Below are positions 16,758 to 25,961 of a DNA stretch of 64,000 bases, in pieces (position 1 is the first letter of the stretch; each line of letters starts with the position of its first letter). The notes beneath the pieces were generated by a model. It had not been told where the DNA came from, did no database searches, and saw only the letters and a program-made list of their open reading frames with translations. Made by a program: the position numbers and the translations under genes. The DNA is from Scybalosoma faecavium (GTDB taxonomy: Bacteria > Bacillota > Clostridia > Christensenellales > Christensenellaceae), in the NCBI GenBank assembly GCA_018716135.1, contig DVKG01000012.1:1-64000 (forward strand), read 5' to 3'.

Positions 16758-17962
16758 TTCTCCTGTTGTGCGTCATGTTGCCGCCATAAGCTCTGATACT
16801 GAGCTTTATAGGCATTATGTTCCTCCAAAGTCTTGGAGAAATAAAGCGTACCTTGGTTCGGATCGCCCAAGCAAAAGTACAGATATCCGTCTCTGAGCAT
16901 TTCTTCATCCGGATAGAGAGCTGCCATAAGCGCATCATTGCCCGGGTTGCAAATCGGCCCCGCAGGAAGCCCGGAATTCAAATACGTATTATACGGCGAG
17001 CTAACCGCTAATTCCTCAGACGTCCATACGAGTTTATTCTCACCCATAAAGTATTGATGCGTAGCACATGATTCCAAATTCATTCCATTGTTAAGTCTAT
17101 TATGGAACACCGCGGACACTTTAGTAAAATCATCTGTCTTCGCTTCACGCTCTATCATAGAAGCGAGTATTACCACATCGTCCACAGACATATTCAGCTC
17201 CGCAGCGCGTTCTGCCATCTCGTCAGTAAACTTCTTGCTGAATTCATCCAGCATATTCTGAATTATCTGCGATGGACTCGCACTGGAATATATTTCATAT
17301 GTTTCGGGATAAAGGTATCCCTCCAGAAGATATTTTCTGTTTTTAACTGCATCTGCATCATCCAGTATTTCACTGATATATACATTGCCGGAGTATTCAC
17401 TTGCAGACTGCACTTCTGATAAGAAAGTCAGTTCGTTATTAAATATGCCTTTCTTCACAAGCAAAGCCGCATAGTCTTGTATAGAAGAGCCTTCAGTAAA
17501 TGTTATTTTGCTAGTAACATTTTTATTGTTGCTTTTCTTCAAAGTATCAATAATGTCATCATAAGTCATATCTGTACTTAGCTTGTAAGTCCCTGCGCGG
17601 AGCTTGGACGCCATATTAGAAAAATCAACATAATATTTAAATACAGAAGAGCTTCTTATTATACCTTCTTCCTCGAGAATATTTGCAATAGCAGAAAGGC
17701 TGCTGCCGCTTTCTATGACAACAACTTTTTCCTCGCCTTTTCTATCTACAGGAGAAAAATACGCATTGTAAAGATATACCCCTGCAATAGCAAATATCAC
17801 AATTGATATAATCAACCCTATAGCAATTGATACTATCGGTCTTGCAATGCTATCGTTTGACTTTGCACCTCTGATAAGAGTCTTTACCCTTTCCATCCTC
17901 CCGTCTTTACGCTCGTCATTGCTTTTTTTCTTTATTACATATTTTTTCCTGCTCCCTGCCAT
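16754..17962 (-). CDS. mltG: endolytic transglycosylase MltG
   Basis: This 402-residue YceG-family enzyme has a basic cytoplasmic N-terminus, one membrane segment at about 44-66, a LysM-like region and the catalytic domain. The conserved LEGYLYPETYE is at 213-223 and the catalytic Glu271 is in the MIEREAK motif. MltG cuts nascent glycan strands at the membrane and sets their length. GGAG lies nine bases before the ATG. It belongs to a leftward series RNase J-ylbF-mltG-U32-ygjP with short spacings. Confidence 0.93.
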   Translation of the reverse strand: MAGSRKKYVIKKKSNDERKDGRMERVKTLIRGAKSNDSIARPIVSIAIGLIISIVIFAIAGVYLYNAYFSPVDRKGEEKVVVIESGSSLSAIANILEEEGIIRSSSVFKYYVDFSNMASKLRAGTYKLSTDMTYDDIIDTLKKSNNKNVTSKITFTEGSSIQDYAALLVKKGIFNNELTFLSEVQSASEYSGNVYISEILDDADAVKNRKYLLEGYLYPETYEIYSSASPSQIIQNMLDEFSKKFTDEMAERAAELNMSVDDVVILASMIEREAKTDDFTKVSAVFHNRLNNGMNLESCATHQYFMGENKLVWTSEELAVSSPYNTYLNSGLPAGPICNPGNDALMAALYPDEEMLRDGYLYFCLGDPNQGTLYFSKTLEEHNAYKAQYQSLWRQHDAQQEN

Positions 17963-17968
17963 TATTCA

Positions 17969-18319
17969 TTACTCCTCAAAGCCCAAAGGCATTTCCATTC
18001 CGCTGGCATCAGACAGCATAGAAAATATCTGTGCCATCAGAGTGTTCAGTTCATACTCTGCTGAAAAAAACTCCGTAACATTCGGATCAAACGCTAACAG
18101 TTCGCCCAGCTTTTGCAGCTCAGTCATTAGTTTTGGATTAGGACTTTGCCCCATCATAAGCGCGGTCTGCCCTTGGAGCTGAAGATCTTTATACCTTTTT
18201 ACCATAGTTCTTTTGCTCTCGTCCAAATCAATTTTTTCTTTAAGCAGACAGTATCTCATAACTATAGGATTCATTCTAAGCTCGTCGGCGAGCTGCTGCG
18301 CTCTTTCCAAAACATTCAT
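17969..18319 (-). CDS. YlbF-family regulator
   Basis: This 116-residue all-helical protein fits the YlbF/YmcA (Com_YlbF) family. In Bacillus, YlbF, YmcA and YaaT form a complex that binds RNase Y and affects sporulation, competence and biofilm. Placement directly after RNase J supports a link with RNA decay. GAGGTG at the end of the RNase J gene serves as its ribosome binding site, and only three bases separate the coding regions. The exact subtype cannot be decided from sequence. Confidence 0.8.
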   Translation of the reverse strand: MNVLERAQQLADELRMNPIVMRYCLLKEKIDLDESKRTMVKRYKDLQLQGQTALMMGQSPNPKLMTELQKLGELLAFDPNVTEFFSAEYELNTLMAQIFSMLSDASGMEMPLGFEE

Positions 18320-18322
18320 ACT

Positions 18323-20095
18323 TTACACCTCTATTATTATAGGCAGTATCATCGGACTGCGCTTTGTCTTTTGATACAGCATGCCGCTTAGTGATTTCTT
18401 TATCTTGCCTTTGATAACCACCCATTCTTTTACGTTAGAAGTCAGGCAGTCCTCTATCACCTTGCAGACCAGCTTCTTTGCGTCTATAAGCAGTTGTTCT
18501 GATTCACGCATGTATATGAATCCGCGCGAGATTATCTCCGGGCCGGATACCAACGCGGCGTCTTCACGCGAAATTGTGGCAACCACTATAAACAATCCAT
18601 CCTGAGAGAGTATCTTTCTGTCTCTCAACACCACATTGCCCACGTCGCCTATTCCGAGACCGTCTATAAGAATGCTGCCCGACGGCACCTGCTCCGCTAC
18701 CGCCGCGCCCTGCTTTGCGCTTAGTTCTATCGGCACGCCGATTTCCGGTATGAACACGTTCCCGGGCTTCATTCCCAAATCTTTAGCGAGTTGAGCATGT
18801 TTGTACAAATGCCGATATTCTCCGTGTACAGGGATAAAGTACTTTGGTTTTACTAAAGACAGAATCAACTTTAATTCTTCCTGACACGCATGGCCCGACA
18901 CGTGAACCTTCGCCATGCCGCCATATACGACATCTGCTCCTCTCTGGTACAGCATATCTATTACACCGGATACATACAGCTCATTTCCCGGGATAGGTGA
19001 AGACGATATAATTACTTTATCACCCTGCTTAATTTGCAGGCTGCTGTGTTCGCCTGTAGCCATTCGCACAAGGCCGCTCATCGGCTCACCCTGGCTGCCC
19101 GTGGTGAGAATAACTACTTTATTATCTTTTACCGTGTCCACTTCTTCCATTTTAAGCTGCATCTTTTCCGGCAGTTTCAGATAACCCAGCTCTACGGCTA
19201 TTCCCGCTATTTTTACCATGCTTCGCCCGGAGAGACATATCTTTCTGTTGAAGCGCTTAGCTAAATCTACCACTTGCTGCAGCCTATGTATATTAGATGC
19301 AAAAGTAGCTATTATAAGCCTGCCGCGAGCCTCTGTAAAATACTTTTCAAACGATGCTCCTACACTTCTCTCTGAAATTGTAAAGCCCTCGCGCTCAGCA
19401 TTCGTGCTGTCGGACATGAGAGCCAGAACACCTCTTTCACCCAGCCTGCCGAATTTAGCCAAATCAGTAGATTTTCCGCCGACGGGGGTATAGTCCACTT
19501 TAAAATCACCTGTATGTACCACCACTCCCTCAGGCGTATGCACAGCAAGCCCTATTGCATCATCTATGCTATGGCAAACCTGGATAAACTCTATCTGAAA
19601 CACTCCGCATTGTATAGTTTCGTCAGCTTTAATGACGTTTATATTTGCGCTGACTCCATGTTCCGCCAGCTTGCTTTCTATAAGAGCTGCCGTAAGTTTC
19701 GTTGTATATACAGGTACTGCAAAGTTTCTGAGTATATACGGCGTCGCACCTATATGATCCTCATGGCCATGCGTTATAACAATACCTTTTATCTTGTTTC
19801 TGTTCTTTTCAAGATAAGTCGTATCGGGAATAACATAGTCAACGCCCAGCATATCGACTCTCGGAAAGCAGAACCCGCAGTCTATGACCAATATATTATC
19901 GCCCCATTCAAGCACGGTCATGTTTTTCCCGATCTCTCCTACGCCGCCGAGCGGGATTATCTTCAGCTTTTTTACGTTCTTTTGCTGAGCAGATCCGGCA
20001 GTCCTTCTGGCCTGCGCGCCTCGGCCGCGTTGTGTGTGCTTCTTTTTAGCGTTATCAGAGGCTTTGACGCCCTGCTTGTTATTGTTGTTTTCCAA
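18323..20095 (-). CDS. rnjA: ribonuclease J
   Basis: This 590-residue metallo-beta-lactamase/beta-CASP nuclease has the zinc motif HGHEDH at 109-114 and further conserved motifs (CHSIDDAIG, HTGDFK, SDSTNAEREG). It has 5'-to-3' exonuclease and endonuclease activity in mRNA decay and rRNA maturation. A basic, low-complexity extension of about 40 residues precedes the conserved domain, making it longer than the usual ~555. The start is TTG at 20095 with AGAGAGG upstream. A leader of about 200 nt lies between promoter and start. Confidence 0.95.
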   Translation of the reverse strand: MENNNNKQGVKASDNAKKKHTQRGRGAQARRTAGSAQQKNVKKLKIIPLGGVGEIGKNMTVLEWGDNILVIDCGFCFPRVDMLGVDYVIPDTTYLEKNRNKIKGIVITHGHEDHIGATPYILRNFAVPVYTTKLTAALIESKLAEHGVSANINVIKADETIQCGVFQIEFIQVCHSIDDAIGLAVHTPEGVVVHTGDFKVDYTPVGGKSTDLAKFGRLGERGVLALMSDSTNAEREGFTISERSVGASFEKYFTEARGRLIIATFASNIHRLQQVVDLAKRFNRKICLSGRSMVKIAGIAVELGYLKLPEKMQLKMEEVDTVKDNKVVILTTGSQGEPMSGLVRMATGEHSSLQIKQGDKVIISSSPIPGNELYVSGVIDMLYQRGADVVYGGMAKVHVSGHACQEELKLILSLVKPKYFIPVHGEYRHLYKHAQLAKDLGMKPGNVFIPEIGVPIELSAKQGAAVAEQVPSGSILIDGLGIGDVGNVVLRDRKILSQDGLFIVVATISREDAALVSGPEIISRGFIYMRESEQLLIDAKKLVCKVIEDCLTSNVKEWVVIKGKIKKSLSGMLYQKTKRSPMILPIIIEV

Positions 20096-20303
20096 AACAA
20101 ACCTCTCTTTTTATTATTTTTGTCAGCATAAACGATCAGTAGAATGAGCTCGAGCGTCTGTCCGCTCGGCCGGCGCGGTATCGTACACATTTTTAATGCG
20201 CCTCGCTCGGTCAAATCCCGAGTTTTTTGACTGCTGCGTAAATTAAAACTCGTTTGCTGCCAATTACTTCGAGTCTGTATCTCTCCGTCAACAGACCACA
20301 TGT
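20096..20303 (-). promoter_or_regulatory. long structured 5' leader of the RNase J gene
   Basis: The predicted mRNA has about 207 untranslated bases. They include stems CTCGG/CCGAG (7-base loop), GGCGC/GCGCC and CGAGCG/CGCTCG (6-base loop), in a segment richer in GC than the flanks. No known riboswitch pattern was recognised. Autocontrol of an RNase gene through its own leader is plausible. Confidence 0.45.
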
Positions 20304-20309
20304 CACTAT

Positions 20310-20338
20310 ATCATACCACATTTCATTTAATAAGTTAA
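20310..20338 (-). promoter_or_regulatory. promoter of the RNase J gene
   Basis: On the minus strand, TTAACT (20338-20333) and TATGAT (20315-20310) are 17 bases apart, with TGG forming an extended -10. Confidence 0.6.
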
Positions 20339-20446
20339 GCCTCGCTTTACGCCTTTCGCCCTTTTTCGGTTAAACTTAACACAAAATTTCAAAATTAGCA
20401 CCAGACAATTCGTCCACCATGCCGCGCCATAATGTTGCATATTAAA

Positions 20447-20468
20447 ATTGATATGTTTACATATCAAT
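20447..20468. promoter_or_regulatory. perfect 10-bp dyad upstream of the SDR promoter
   Basis: ATTGATATGT and ACATATCAAT are exact reverse complements around a 2-base centre, about 80 bases upstream of the SDR -35 box. Together with the second dyad it suggests a dimeric regulator. The regulator is not encoded nearby. Confidence 0.45.
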
Positions 20469-20546
20469 CATCGACGACTAATTGCTCTGTGCACACCTTT
20501 ATTTATATAAATACTGCAATTTATTGCTTGTTTTTCCATTTTACTA

Positions 20547-20575
20547 TTGAATTCGCCCGTATTATCTGATATAAT
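20547..20575 (+). promoter_or_regulatory. sigma-A promoter of the SDR gene
   Basis: TTGAAT (20547-20552) and a perfect TATAAT (20570-20575) are separated by 17 bases. Confidence 0.75.
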
Positions 20576-20600
20576 AGCATATATTAAAATATATGCTATT
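20573..20600. promoter_or_regulatory. perfect 13-bp dyad over the SDR transcription start
   Basis: AATAGCATATATT and AATATATGCTATT are exact reverse complements around a 2-base centre. The dyad begins inside the -10 box and ends just before the ribosome binding site. Since the start of transcription falls inside it, a DNA operator is more likely than an RNA hairpin. Confidence 0.6.
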
Positions 20601-20613
20601 CAGGAGGCGTCAT

Positions 20614-21414
20614 ATGGGCTTTTTAAACGGCAAAACAGCAATAATCACAGGCGGCGGCAGATCTGTATTAAAAGACGGCAGATGCGGCTCCATAGGTTAC
20701 GGCATAGCCACTGCATACGCTAAAGAAGGCGCAAATTTAGTCGTCACCGGCCGCAACGTACAAAAAATTGAAGACGCAAAAGAAGAGCTGGAACGACTCT
20801 ATGGTATTAGAGTTCTCGCAATACCCGCCGACATATCCTCGGGAGCAGATAATGAAGCTATAGCCCAATCTGTTATAGACAAAGCTGTAAAAGAGTTTGG
20901 CAGAATAGACGTCCTCATAAACGTTGCTCAGGCCTCCGCCTCGGGCGTACCTCTGAAAGACCACACAACACAGCAATTTGACCTAGCGTTATATTCAGGT
21001 TTATACGCTACATTTTACTATATGAAAGCATGTTATCCGCACTTGAAAGAAACGCGCGGCTCGGTTATTAACTTTGCTTCCGGGGCGGGACTTTCAGGTA
21101 ACTATGGGCAATGCGCTTATGCAGCTGCCAAAGAGGGCATACGCGGACTATCCAGAGTCGCAGCCACAGAATGGGGCAAAGATGGAATTAATATAAACGT
21201 CGTTTGTCCTCTAGCCTGGACAGCACAACTGGAAAAATTCCAAAACGACTACCCTGCCGCTTTTGAAGCAAACGTGAAGATGCCTCCGGCAGGCTATTAC
21301 GGCGATGTTGAGCTCGATATAGGCCGCGCATGCGTACAGTTAGCTTCTCCCGACCTCAAATACATGAACGGAGAAACTATAACTCTGGAAGGCGGATTAG
21401 GACTCAGACCTTAA
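20614..21414 (+). CDS. SDR-family oxidoreductase
   Basis: This 266-residue short-chain dehydrogenase has a Rossmann fold with catalytic Ser156, Tyr169 and Lys173 (YAAAK). The glycine-rich loop is unusual: TGGG at 12-15 and GSIG at 25-28 are separated by about nine extra residues, unlike the compact TGxxxGIG. The NNAG position reads NVAQ. It is therefore an atypical member, and substrate and cofactor preference are not evident. I chose ATG 20614 because GGAGG lies six bases upstream. The gene stands alone with its own promoter, two dyads and a terminator. Confidence 0.88.
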   Translation: MGFLNGKTAIITGGGRSVLKDGRCGSIGYGIATAYAKEGANLVVTGRNVQKIEDAKEELERLYGIRVLAIPADISSGADNEAIAQSVIDKAVKEFGRIDVLINVAQASASGVPLKDHTTQQFDLALYSGLYATFYYMKACYPHLKETRGSVINFASGAGLSGNYGQCAYAAAKEGIRGLSRVAATEWGKDGININVVCPLAWTAQLEKFQNDYPAAFEANVKMPPAGYYGDVELDIGRACVQLASPDLKYMNGETITLEGGLGLRP

Positions 21415-21459
21415 TTTCAGAATACAATCTATCAATTATATATTATATATTAATTGAAA

Positions 21460-21495
21460 AAGCAAGGGATTTGCAGCGTCCCTTGCTTCTTTATT
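21460..21495 (+). terminator. terminator of the SDR gene
   Basis: AAGCAAGGGA and TCCCTTGCTT form a perfect 10-bp stem with a 9-base loop, followed by CTTTATT. Confidence 0.75.
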
Positions 21496-21515
21496 ACTCC
21501 GCATATTGTCATGCG

Positions 21516-23681
21516 CTACAACAAATGCGTATCATGCACTCTCTTATGGAAGAAATCGTTCAGTTTTATTATCGGCCTGCGCAGGAATAGTCCCAATATA
21601 AGAGACGCAGGTACAAATATAAATAGTTTTAAGAAATCCATCCAGTACGCACTGCCATACATACCGCCTATCGTCTCGCGCATAGCGTTTATCGCGTGGG
21701 TAAAAGGGAGGAACGGATAAACATTTTGGAAAAACTGCGGCATTACCTGGATGGGGAACGTGCCTCCGGAGCCGGCTATCTGTATTACCAGAAGAATGAC
21801 AACCAACGCCTTTCCAATATCTCCAAACGACACCACGAGGGCATACATTATATTAATAAACACGAAGCTCGTGTACCATCCGCACAGCATAAACATAAAC
21901 GGATTTTCGCATTGTATCCCCAAGAAGTATAAGTCGCCCAAACATATTATCGTAGCTTGAAGCAATCCCAACACAAGGAAAAGTAAATATCTTCCCAAAT
22001 AAGACTGCGTATGCGTAAACTCCATTATTTCGCCGTCTTTATCCACTGTAACTTTAAACATTGCTATTAATATTACTCCGCCTACCCAAATAGCAAGAAT
22101 TGTATAGAACGGAGCCATAGCCGAACCGTAGTTTTCTATAGGATACAATTCTATCGTGTCCAGCTGTACAGGCGAGGAAATAAAGTCCCCCATTATATCG
22201 GGATCTGTCTTTATTATGTCTATCAGCTTTTCTATTCTCTCATCATCAGAGACTGAATTAAGCTCTTCGCACAAATCATGAATCTTCGTCTTTAATGAAT
22301 CCAATACTTTGCGCGTATCACCCAAAGCGTTATCTCCGCTTTGCAGCGTTTTTGTCAGTCCGTCAAAAACCCCGTCAATATTGCCTAAACCGCTGTCTAC
22401 GGACGTTAAAAGACCTGAAAGATCCGAAGTAAGATTAGACAGATCATCCAGCATATTATCCAGGTTTGGTTTTACGCTAGTCTGATATGTAGTTAGTATG
22501 CCGTTTATCGTCGTGCGCGTTTCCTGAACAAGAGTGCTCACGTCATTGATAAGCTGAGTAGTATCAGCAGACGCATCCGTTATACCTGAAGATACCGAAT
22601 TAAGCTTGTCAATAATAGAATAGTATTTATCATTTGCACTTTCAAGCTTGCCTACCATGTCGTCTATAGACGAAATAGGTTCCGGCAGAGATGCGTTTAT
22701 ATTCTGCATTGAAGTTATCATCTCATTATTCGCATTTATCAAAGGATAAACTGCATTCGCAGCATTGCTTATTTTTGACGCAGCATCGGCAGCATTATCC
22801 TGTACACTAGAAACAGCTTTTGTTATAGAATTGCCTATTTTATCGAACAACTCGCCCGATGATTTAATTACAGACGCCAGCTCGGACGTCATATCGCTTA
22901 CAGCAGAACGAGCCGATTTCATTGAAGTTTTGCTGTCGTCTATTGTTTTTACACCTGCTTTTAACGTGTCCTGAACATCCGGCAGAGATAGTCTGACAGA
23001 ATCCATCAGGGAGTATATACCTTCAGAGGTGCTGGTTATCGCATCTATTAGAGTTATGTAATCGTCCAAATCACTATCTACAGTATTCAGCGTTTTTGTT
23101 AATTTACTTGTTATAGTAGTTCCGTTTTCTTCAAACTCCGACGCCGCTACATTCAAAACTTCTGTCGCCGCCGTCACAACTGTACTGACAAACGTCTCGT
23201 CTACCTGAGATTGAATCAAAGACGCGCCTTTGTCGGTAATTTTAGGTGCAATCGCATTTATTTTTTCATTGACATAGTATTTTAGCTCAGGCTTTACAAT
23301 TTCGTTGTCCAAAATACTGGACATATCTTTACTAAAGTCTTCGGGTATAACTACAGCTGCGTAATAAGCGCCGGAATTCACGCCTTCCATCGCATCGTCC
23401 TCATCCGTAAACACCCATCCTATAGCATCGTTCGCTTCCAAGGTTTCGACTATCTGCGAGCCTATGTCCACAGTCAAGCCTTCGCGTTCTGTTCCTTTAT
23501 CTTTGTTTACTACGGCAACTTTCAATCCCGACGTGTTGCCATACGGATCCCAGTTAGCCGCAATATTGAACCACGCATAAAGCGCAGGCAAAACAATTAC
23601 GCCTATTACTATAACCATTGCGACTGCATTGTGAGTCAGCCGCTTTACGTCCCTTCTGAATATGTCGAGTATTTTATTCAC
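21516..23681 (-). CDS. YhgE/Pip-family membrane protein
   Basis: This 721-residue protein matches the YhgE/Pip architecture. A transmembrane segment lies near residues 18-38, then a large extracellular region from about 40 to 510 rich in Ser, Asp and coiled-coil helices, then about five membrane segments at the end resembling an ABC-2 permease. Relatives act as phage receptors or in secretion of type VII-like cargo; the function here is unknown. I chose GTG 23681 because GGGAGG lies six bases upstream; it overlaps the preceding gene by eight bases, so the two are coupled. Confidence 0.85.
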   Translation of the reverse strand: MNKILDIFRRDVKRLTHNAVAMVIVIGVIVLPALYAWFNIAANWDPYGNTSGLKVAVVNKDKGTEREGLTVDIGSQIVETLEANDAIGWVFTDEDDAMEGVNSGAYYAAVVIPEDFSKDMSSILDNEIVKPELKYYVNEKINAIAPKITDKGASLIQSQVDETFVSTVVTAATEVLNVAASEFEENGTTITSKLTKTLNTVDSDLDDYITLIDAITSTSEGIYSLMDSVRLSLPDVQDTLKAGVKTIDDSKTSMKSARSAVSDMTSELASVIKSSGELFDKIGNSITKAVSSVQDNAADAASKISNAANAVYPLINANNEMITSMQNINASLPEPISSIDDMVGKLESANDKYYSIIDKLNSVSSGITDASADTTQLINDVSTLVQETRTTINGILTTYQTSVKPNLDNMLDDLSNLTSDLSGLLTSVDSGLGNIDGVFDGLTKTLQSGDNALGDTRKVLDSLKTKIHDLCEELNSVSDDERIEKLIDIIKTDPDIMGDFISSPVQLDTIELYPIENYGSAMAPFYTILAIWVGGVILIAMFKVTVDKDGEIMEFTHTQSYLGRYLLFLVLGLLQATIICLGDLYFLGIQCENPFMFMLCGWYTSFVFINIMYALVVSFGDIGKALVVILLVIQIAGSGGTFPIQVMPQFFQNVYPFLPFTHAINAMRETIGGMYGSAYWMDFLKLFIFVPASLILGLFLRRPIIKLNDFFHKRVHDTHLL

Positions 23682-24177
23682 TCTCGTCCTCCCGCTCGCC
23701 GTCTTCTTCCGAGTCTGACGGCATTTTTTCATCCGCCTCGTCTTCATAGTCTTCAGAATCCAATACGCGCCATCCGCCGTCGTCTATGCTGCGCCATCGT
23801 TTATACTTAGAATGAAGATAATCTACAACTATCAAATAAACAGCCGCTGCAATTATTGTTATTATCCACCACGTCAAAAAAACCAGCTTTGATTCCAAGC
23901 TGAACATAAGCGCGAGCAGAATAATCGGAACAATAATAATCACCAAATACCCTGCTCGAATTAGCTTTTTATAGTTTTGTTCAAACTTCTCCATTCTGTC
24001 GAGCAGCAGCCTCCGTTCTGTCTCCGCCCGCACCGCCTTTTCTGCTATATAGTCTATCAGAGCATCTTCCATACTGCCGTCTGCTCGGCTGTTTTGAACG
24101 TATTTTAAAATTTCGGCAGCTGCTTCTGACGAAACCTCTCCCCTGCACTCATTAAGTTTGTTTTGAAGCTTTTCCAT
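23674..24177 (-). CDS. small two-helix membrane protein, YhgE partner
   Basis: This 167-residue protein is not assigned to a family. Residues 1-72 are charged and helical, transmembrane segments lie at about 76-94 and 98-119, and the last 30 residues are strongly acidic. The stop overlaps the YhgE-like gene, so the two are probably made together and may interact. I chose ATG 24177, with AAAGGG eight bases upstream, over the GTG at 24186. Confidence 0.75.
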   Translation of the reverse strand: MEKLQNKLNECRGEVSSEAAAEILKYVQNSRADGSMEDALIDYIAEKAVRAETERRLLLDRMEKFEQNYKKLIRAGYLVIIIVPIILLALMFSLESKLVFLTWWIITIIAAAVYLIVVDYLHSKYKRWRSIDDGGWRVLDSEDYEDEADEKMPSDSEEDGEREDESE

Positions 24178-24206
24178 ACGACACACCCTTTGATTTTATC
24201 ATTTAA

Positions 24207-24235
24207 ACTATACACCACAAAATGCGTTTTTTCAA
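24207..24235 (-). promoter_or_regulatory. promoter of the YhgE-like operon
   Basis: On the minus strand, TTGAAA (24235-24230) and TATAGT (24212-24207) are separated by 17 bases, about 30 bases before the ATG at 24177. Confidence 0.6.
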
Positions 24236-24367
24236 TTCACATTTACGTTTTTTTGTAACAAATTGTGTACCTTTTTATGGAATGTGTTCAAACGCTGAGT
24301 AGCAGCTTTTTTCGCTAAACATATAATATACAAAATCTAATTTCAGAAGGGAGACGCCGGCAGACAT

Positions 24368-25114
24368 ATGAAAGAAATAGTCAGCGTAAAAAACGTCAGT
24401 CTTTCCTATCAGTCCAAAAACGGCGAAATAGAAGCTCTGCGTGATGTAAGCATGAGCGTATACGACGGCGAATTCGCATCCATCGTCGGGCCTTCGGGCT
24501 GTGGCAAATCCACCCTGCTTTCCGTTATAGCTGGACTCCATGAACCCACCGCAGGTGAAATACACATCTCAGGCGGCGGCAGATTCGGATATATGCTCCA
24601 GAGAGACGGCCTTTTTGAGTGGCGCACTATAATGCAGAACGTAACGCTCGGGCTCGAAATAACAGGCAGCAAGACAGCAGAAAATATAGAATATGTAGAA
24701 CATCTGCTGAGTACCTACGGTTTATACGAATTTAGAGATAAATACCCATCTCAGCTCTCCGGAGGAATGCGCCAAAGATGCGCGCTCATACGCACGCTGG
24801 CCATTCGTCCGCCTCTGCTTTTACTCGACGAACCTTTCTCCGCTTTGGACTACCAAACCAGACTGGCCGTATCGGACGACATATACTCAATTATCAAAGA
24901 AGAGAAGAAAACAGCTTTAATGGTGACGCACGATATATCCGAAGCAGTAAGTATGGCTGACAGAGTAATAATACTCACAGCTCGCCCCGGGCGCATAAAG
25001 GACATTGTGAATATAGATTTTCCTTCGCCGCGTCTGCCGATGAAATGCCGCGAAAGCGATAAATTCCGCGATTATTTCAACACAATATGGAAGGAGTTGG
25101 AGATACATGTCTGA
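24368..25114 (+). CDS. ABC transporter ATPase, nitrate/taurine type
   Basis: This 248-residue ATPase has Walker A GPSGCGKST (41-49), the signature LSGGM at 130-134, Walker B LLLLDEP (about 149-155) and a switch His in the VTHD motif. It resembles SsuB/TauB/NrtD, which energise uptake of sulfonates, nitrate or pyrimidine precursors. It heads an ATPase-permease-binding protein operon. A TATAAT at 24322-24327 lies upstream without a good -35, which may mean activator dependence. It overlaps the permease by eight bases. Confidence 0.93.
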   Translation: MKEIVSVKNVSLSYQSKNGEIEALRDVSMSVYDGEFASIVGPSGCGKSTLLSVIAGLHEPTAGEIHISGGGRFGYMLQRDGLFEWRTIMQNVTLGLEITGSKTAENIEYVEHLLSTYGLYEFRDKYPSQLSGGMRQRCALIRTLAIRPPLLLLDEPFSALDYQTRLAVSDDIYSIIKEEKKTALMVTHDISEAVSMADRVIILTARPGRIKDIVNIDFPSPRLPMKCRESDKFRDYFNTIWKELEIHV

Positions 25115-25919
25115 AAAAGCAGGTATATCGGCGGGACGCGCCGCATATCTGGCAGAACAGAAGCGAACCAAAATAAAAATATATTCTTGGCGCATATTTC
25201 TATTGGTTGCACTTATAGCTCTATGGGAAATAGGCGCGGAGCTTGGCTGGATAGACTCGTTTATAATGAGCAGCCCTTCGCGCATTTTCAATACAGTTAG
25301 CAATCTTTATTCTGACGGGGAACTATTTCTCCATCTCGGCACTACATGTCTGGAAACCGTAATCGGTTTTCTGATAGGAACTCTCGCCGGAACACTTATA
25401 GCTATATTGTTATGGTGGAGCGAATTTCTGCGCACAATGCTGGAGCCATATTTGGTTGTGCTTATGGCTTTGCCGAAAATAGCGCTGGGACCAATATTCA
25501 TAGTATGGGTCGGCGCAGGACCGGAAGCTATAGTCGTCATGTCTTTGGCAATATCGCTCATTGTGACAATACTGGAGGTTCTGGCAGGATTTGTATCTAC
25601 TGAAGAAGAAAAAATGACTCTGATGAAAACTCTGGGTGCGAACAAAGTGCAGACCTTCTGCAAAGTCGTACTCCCGGCCAATTTGCCAACAATAATGAAT
25701 TCTCTGAAAGTCAACGTCGGCCTATCTTGGGTCGGAGTAATCGTGGGCGAATTCCTGGTATCTCAGGCCGGAATAGGCTATCTGATAGTATATGGCTCTC
25801 AAGTGTTCAAAATGGATCTCGTGATGGCAAGCGTTGTGCTTCTGGCTATCGCGGCAGCAGTAATGTATCAAGGCATAGTGCTTATAGAACGAGTTTTGCT
25901 TAAAAAACGTTTGAAGTAA
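25107..25919 (+). CDS. ABC transporter permease, nitrate/taurine type
   Basis: This 270-residue membrane protein has about six transmembrane segments and the binding-protein-dependent permease domain. The EAA-like loop (ETLGANKVQ type) lies near residues 173-185. It is the SsuC/TauC type and pairs with the upstream ATPase. ATG 25107 lies inside the end of the ATPase gene. Substrate identity is not visible in the sequence. Confidence 0.93.
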   Translation: MSEKAGISAGRAAYLAEQKRTKIKIYSWRIFLLVALIALWEIGAELGWIDSFIMSSPSRIFNTVSNLYSDGELFLHLGTTCLETVIGFLIGTLAGTLIAILLWWSEFLRTMLEPYLVVLMALPKIALGPIFIVWVGAGPEAIVVMSLAISLIVTILEVLAGFVSTEEEKMTLMKTLGANKVQTFCKVVLPANLPTIMNSLKVNVGLSWVGVIVGEFLVSQAGIGYLIVYGSQVFKMDLVMASVVLLAIAAAVMYQGIVLIERVLLKKRLK

Positions 25920-25961
25920 ATACAAACGCCGATAACATCTATCTTTATTTAAGGAGGAAAA

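Noticed and set aside
24187..24367. TPP or other riboswitch before the ABC importer
   Set aside because: None of the conserved core sequences of TPP, cobalamin or FMN riboswitches could be found in this short leader.
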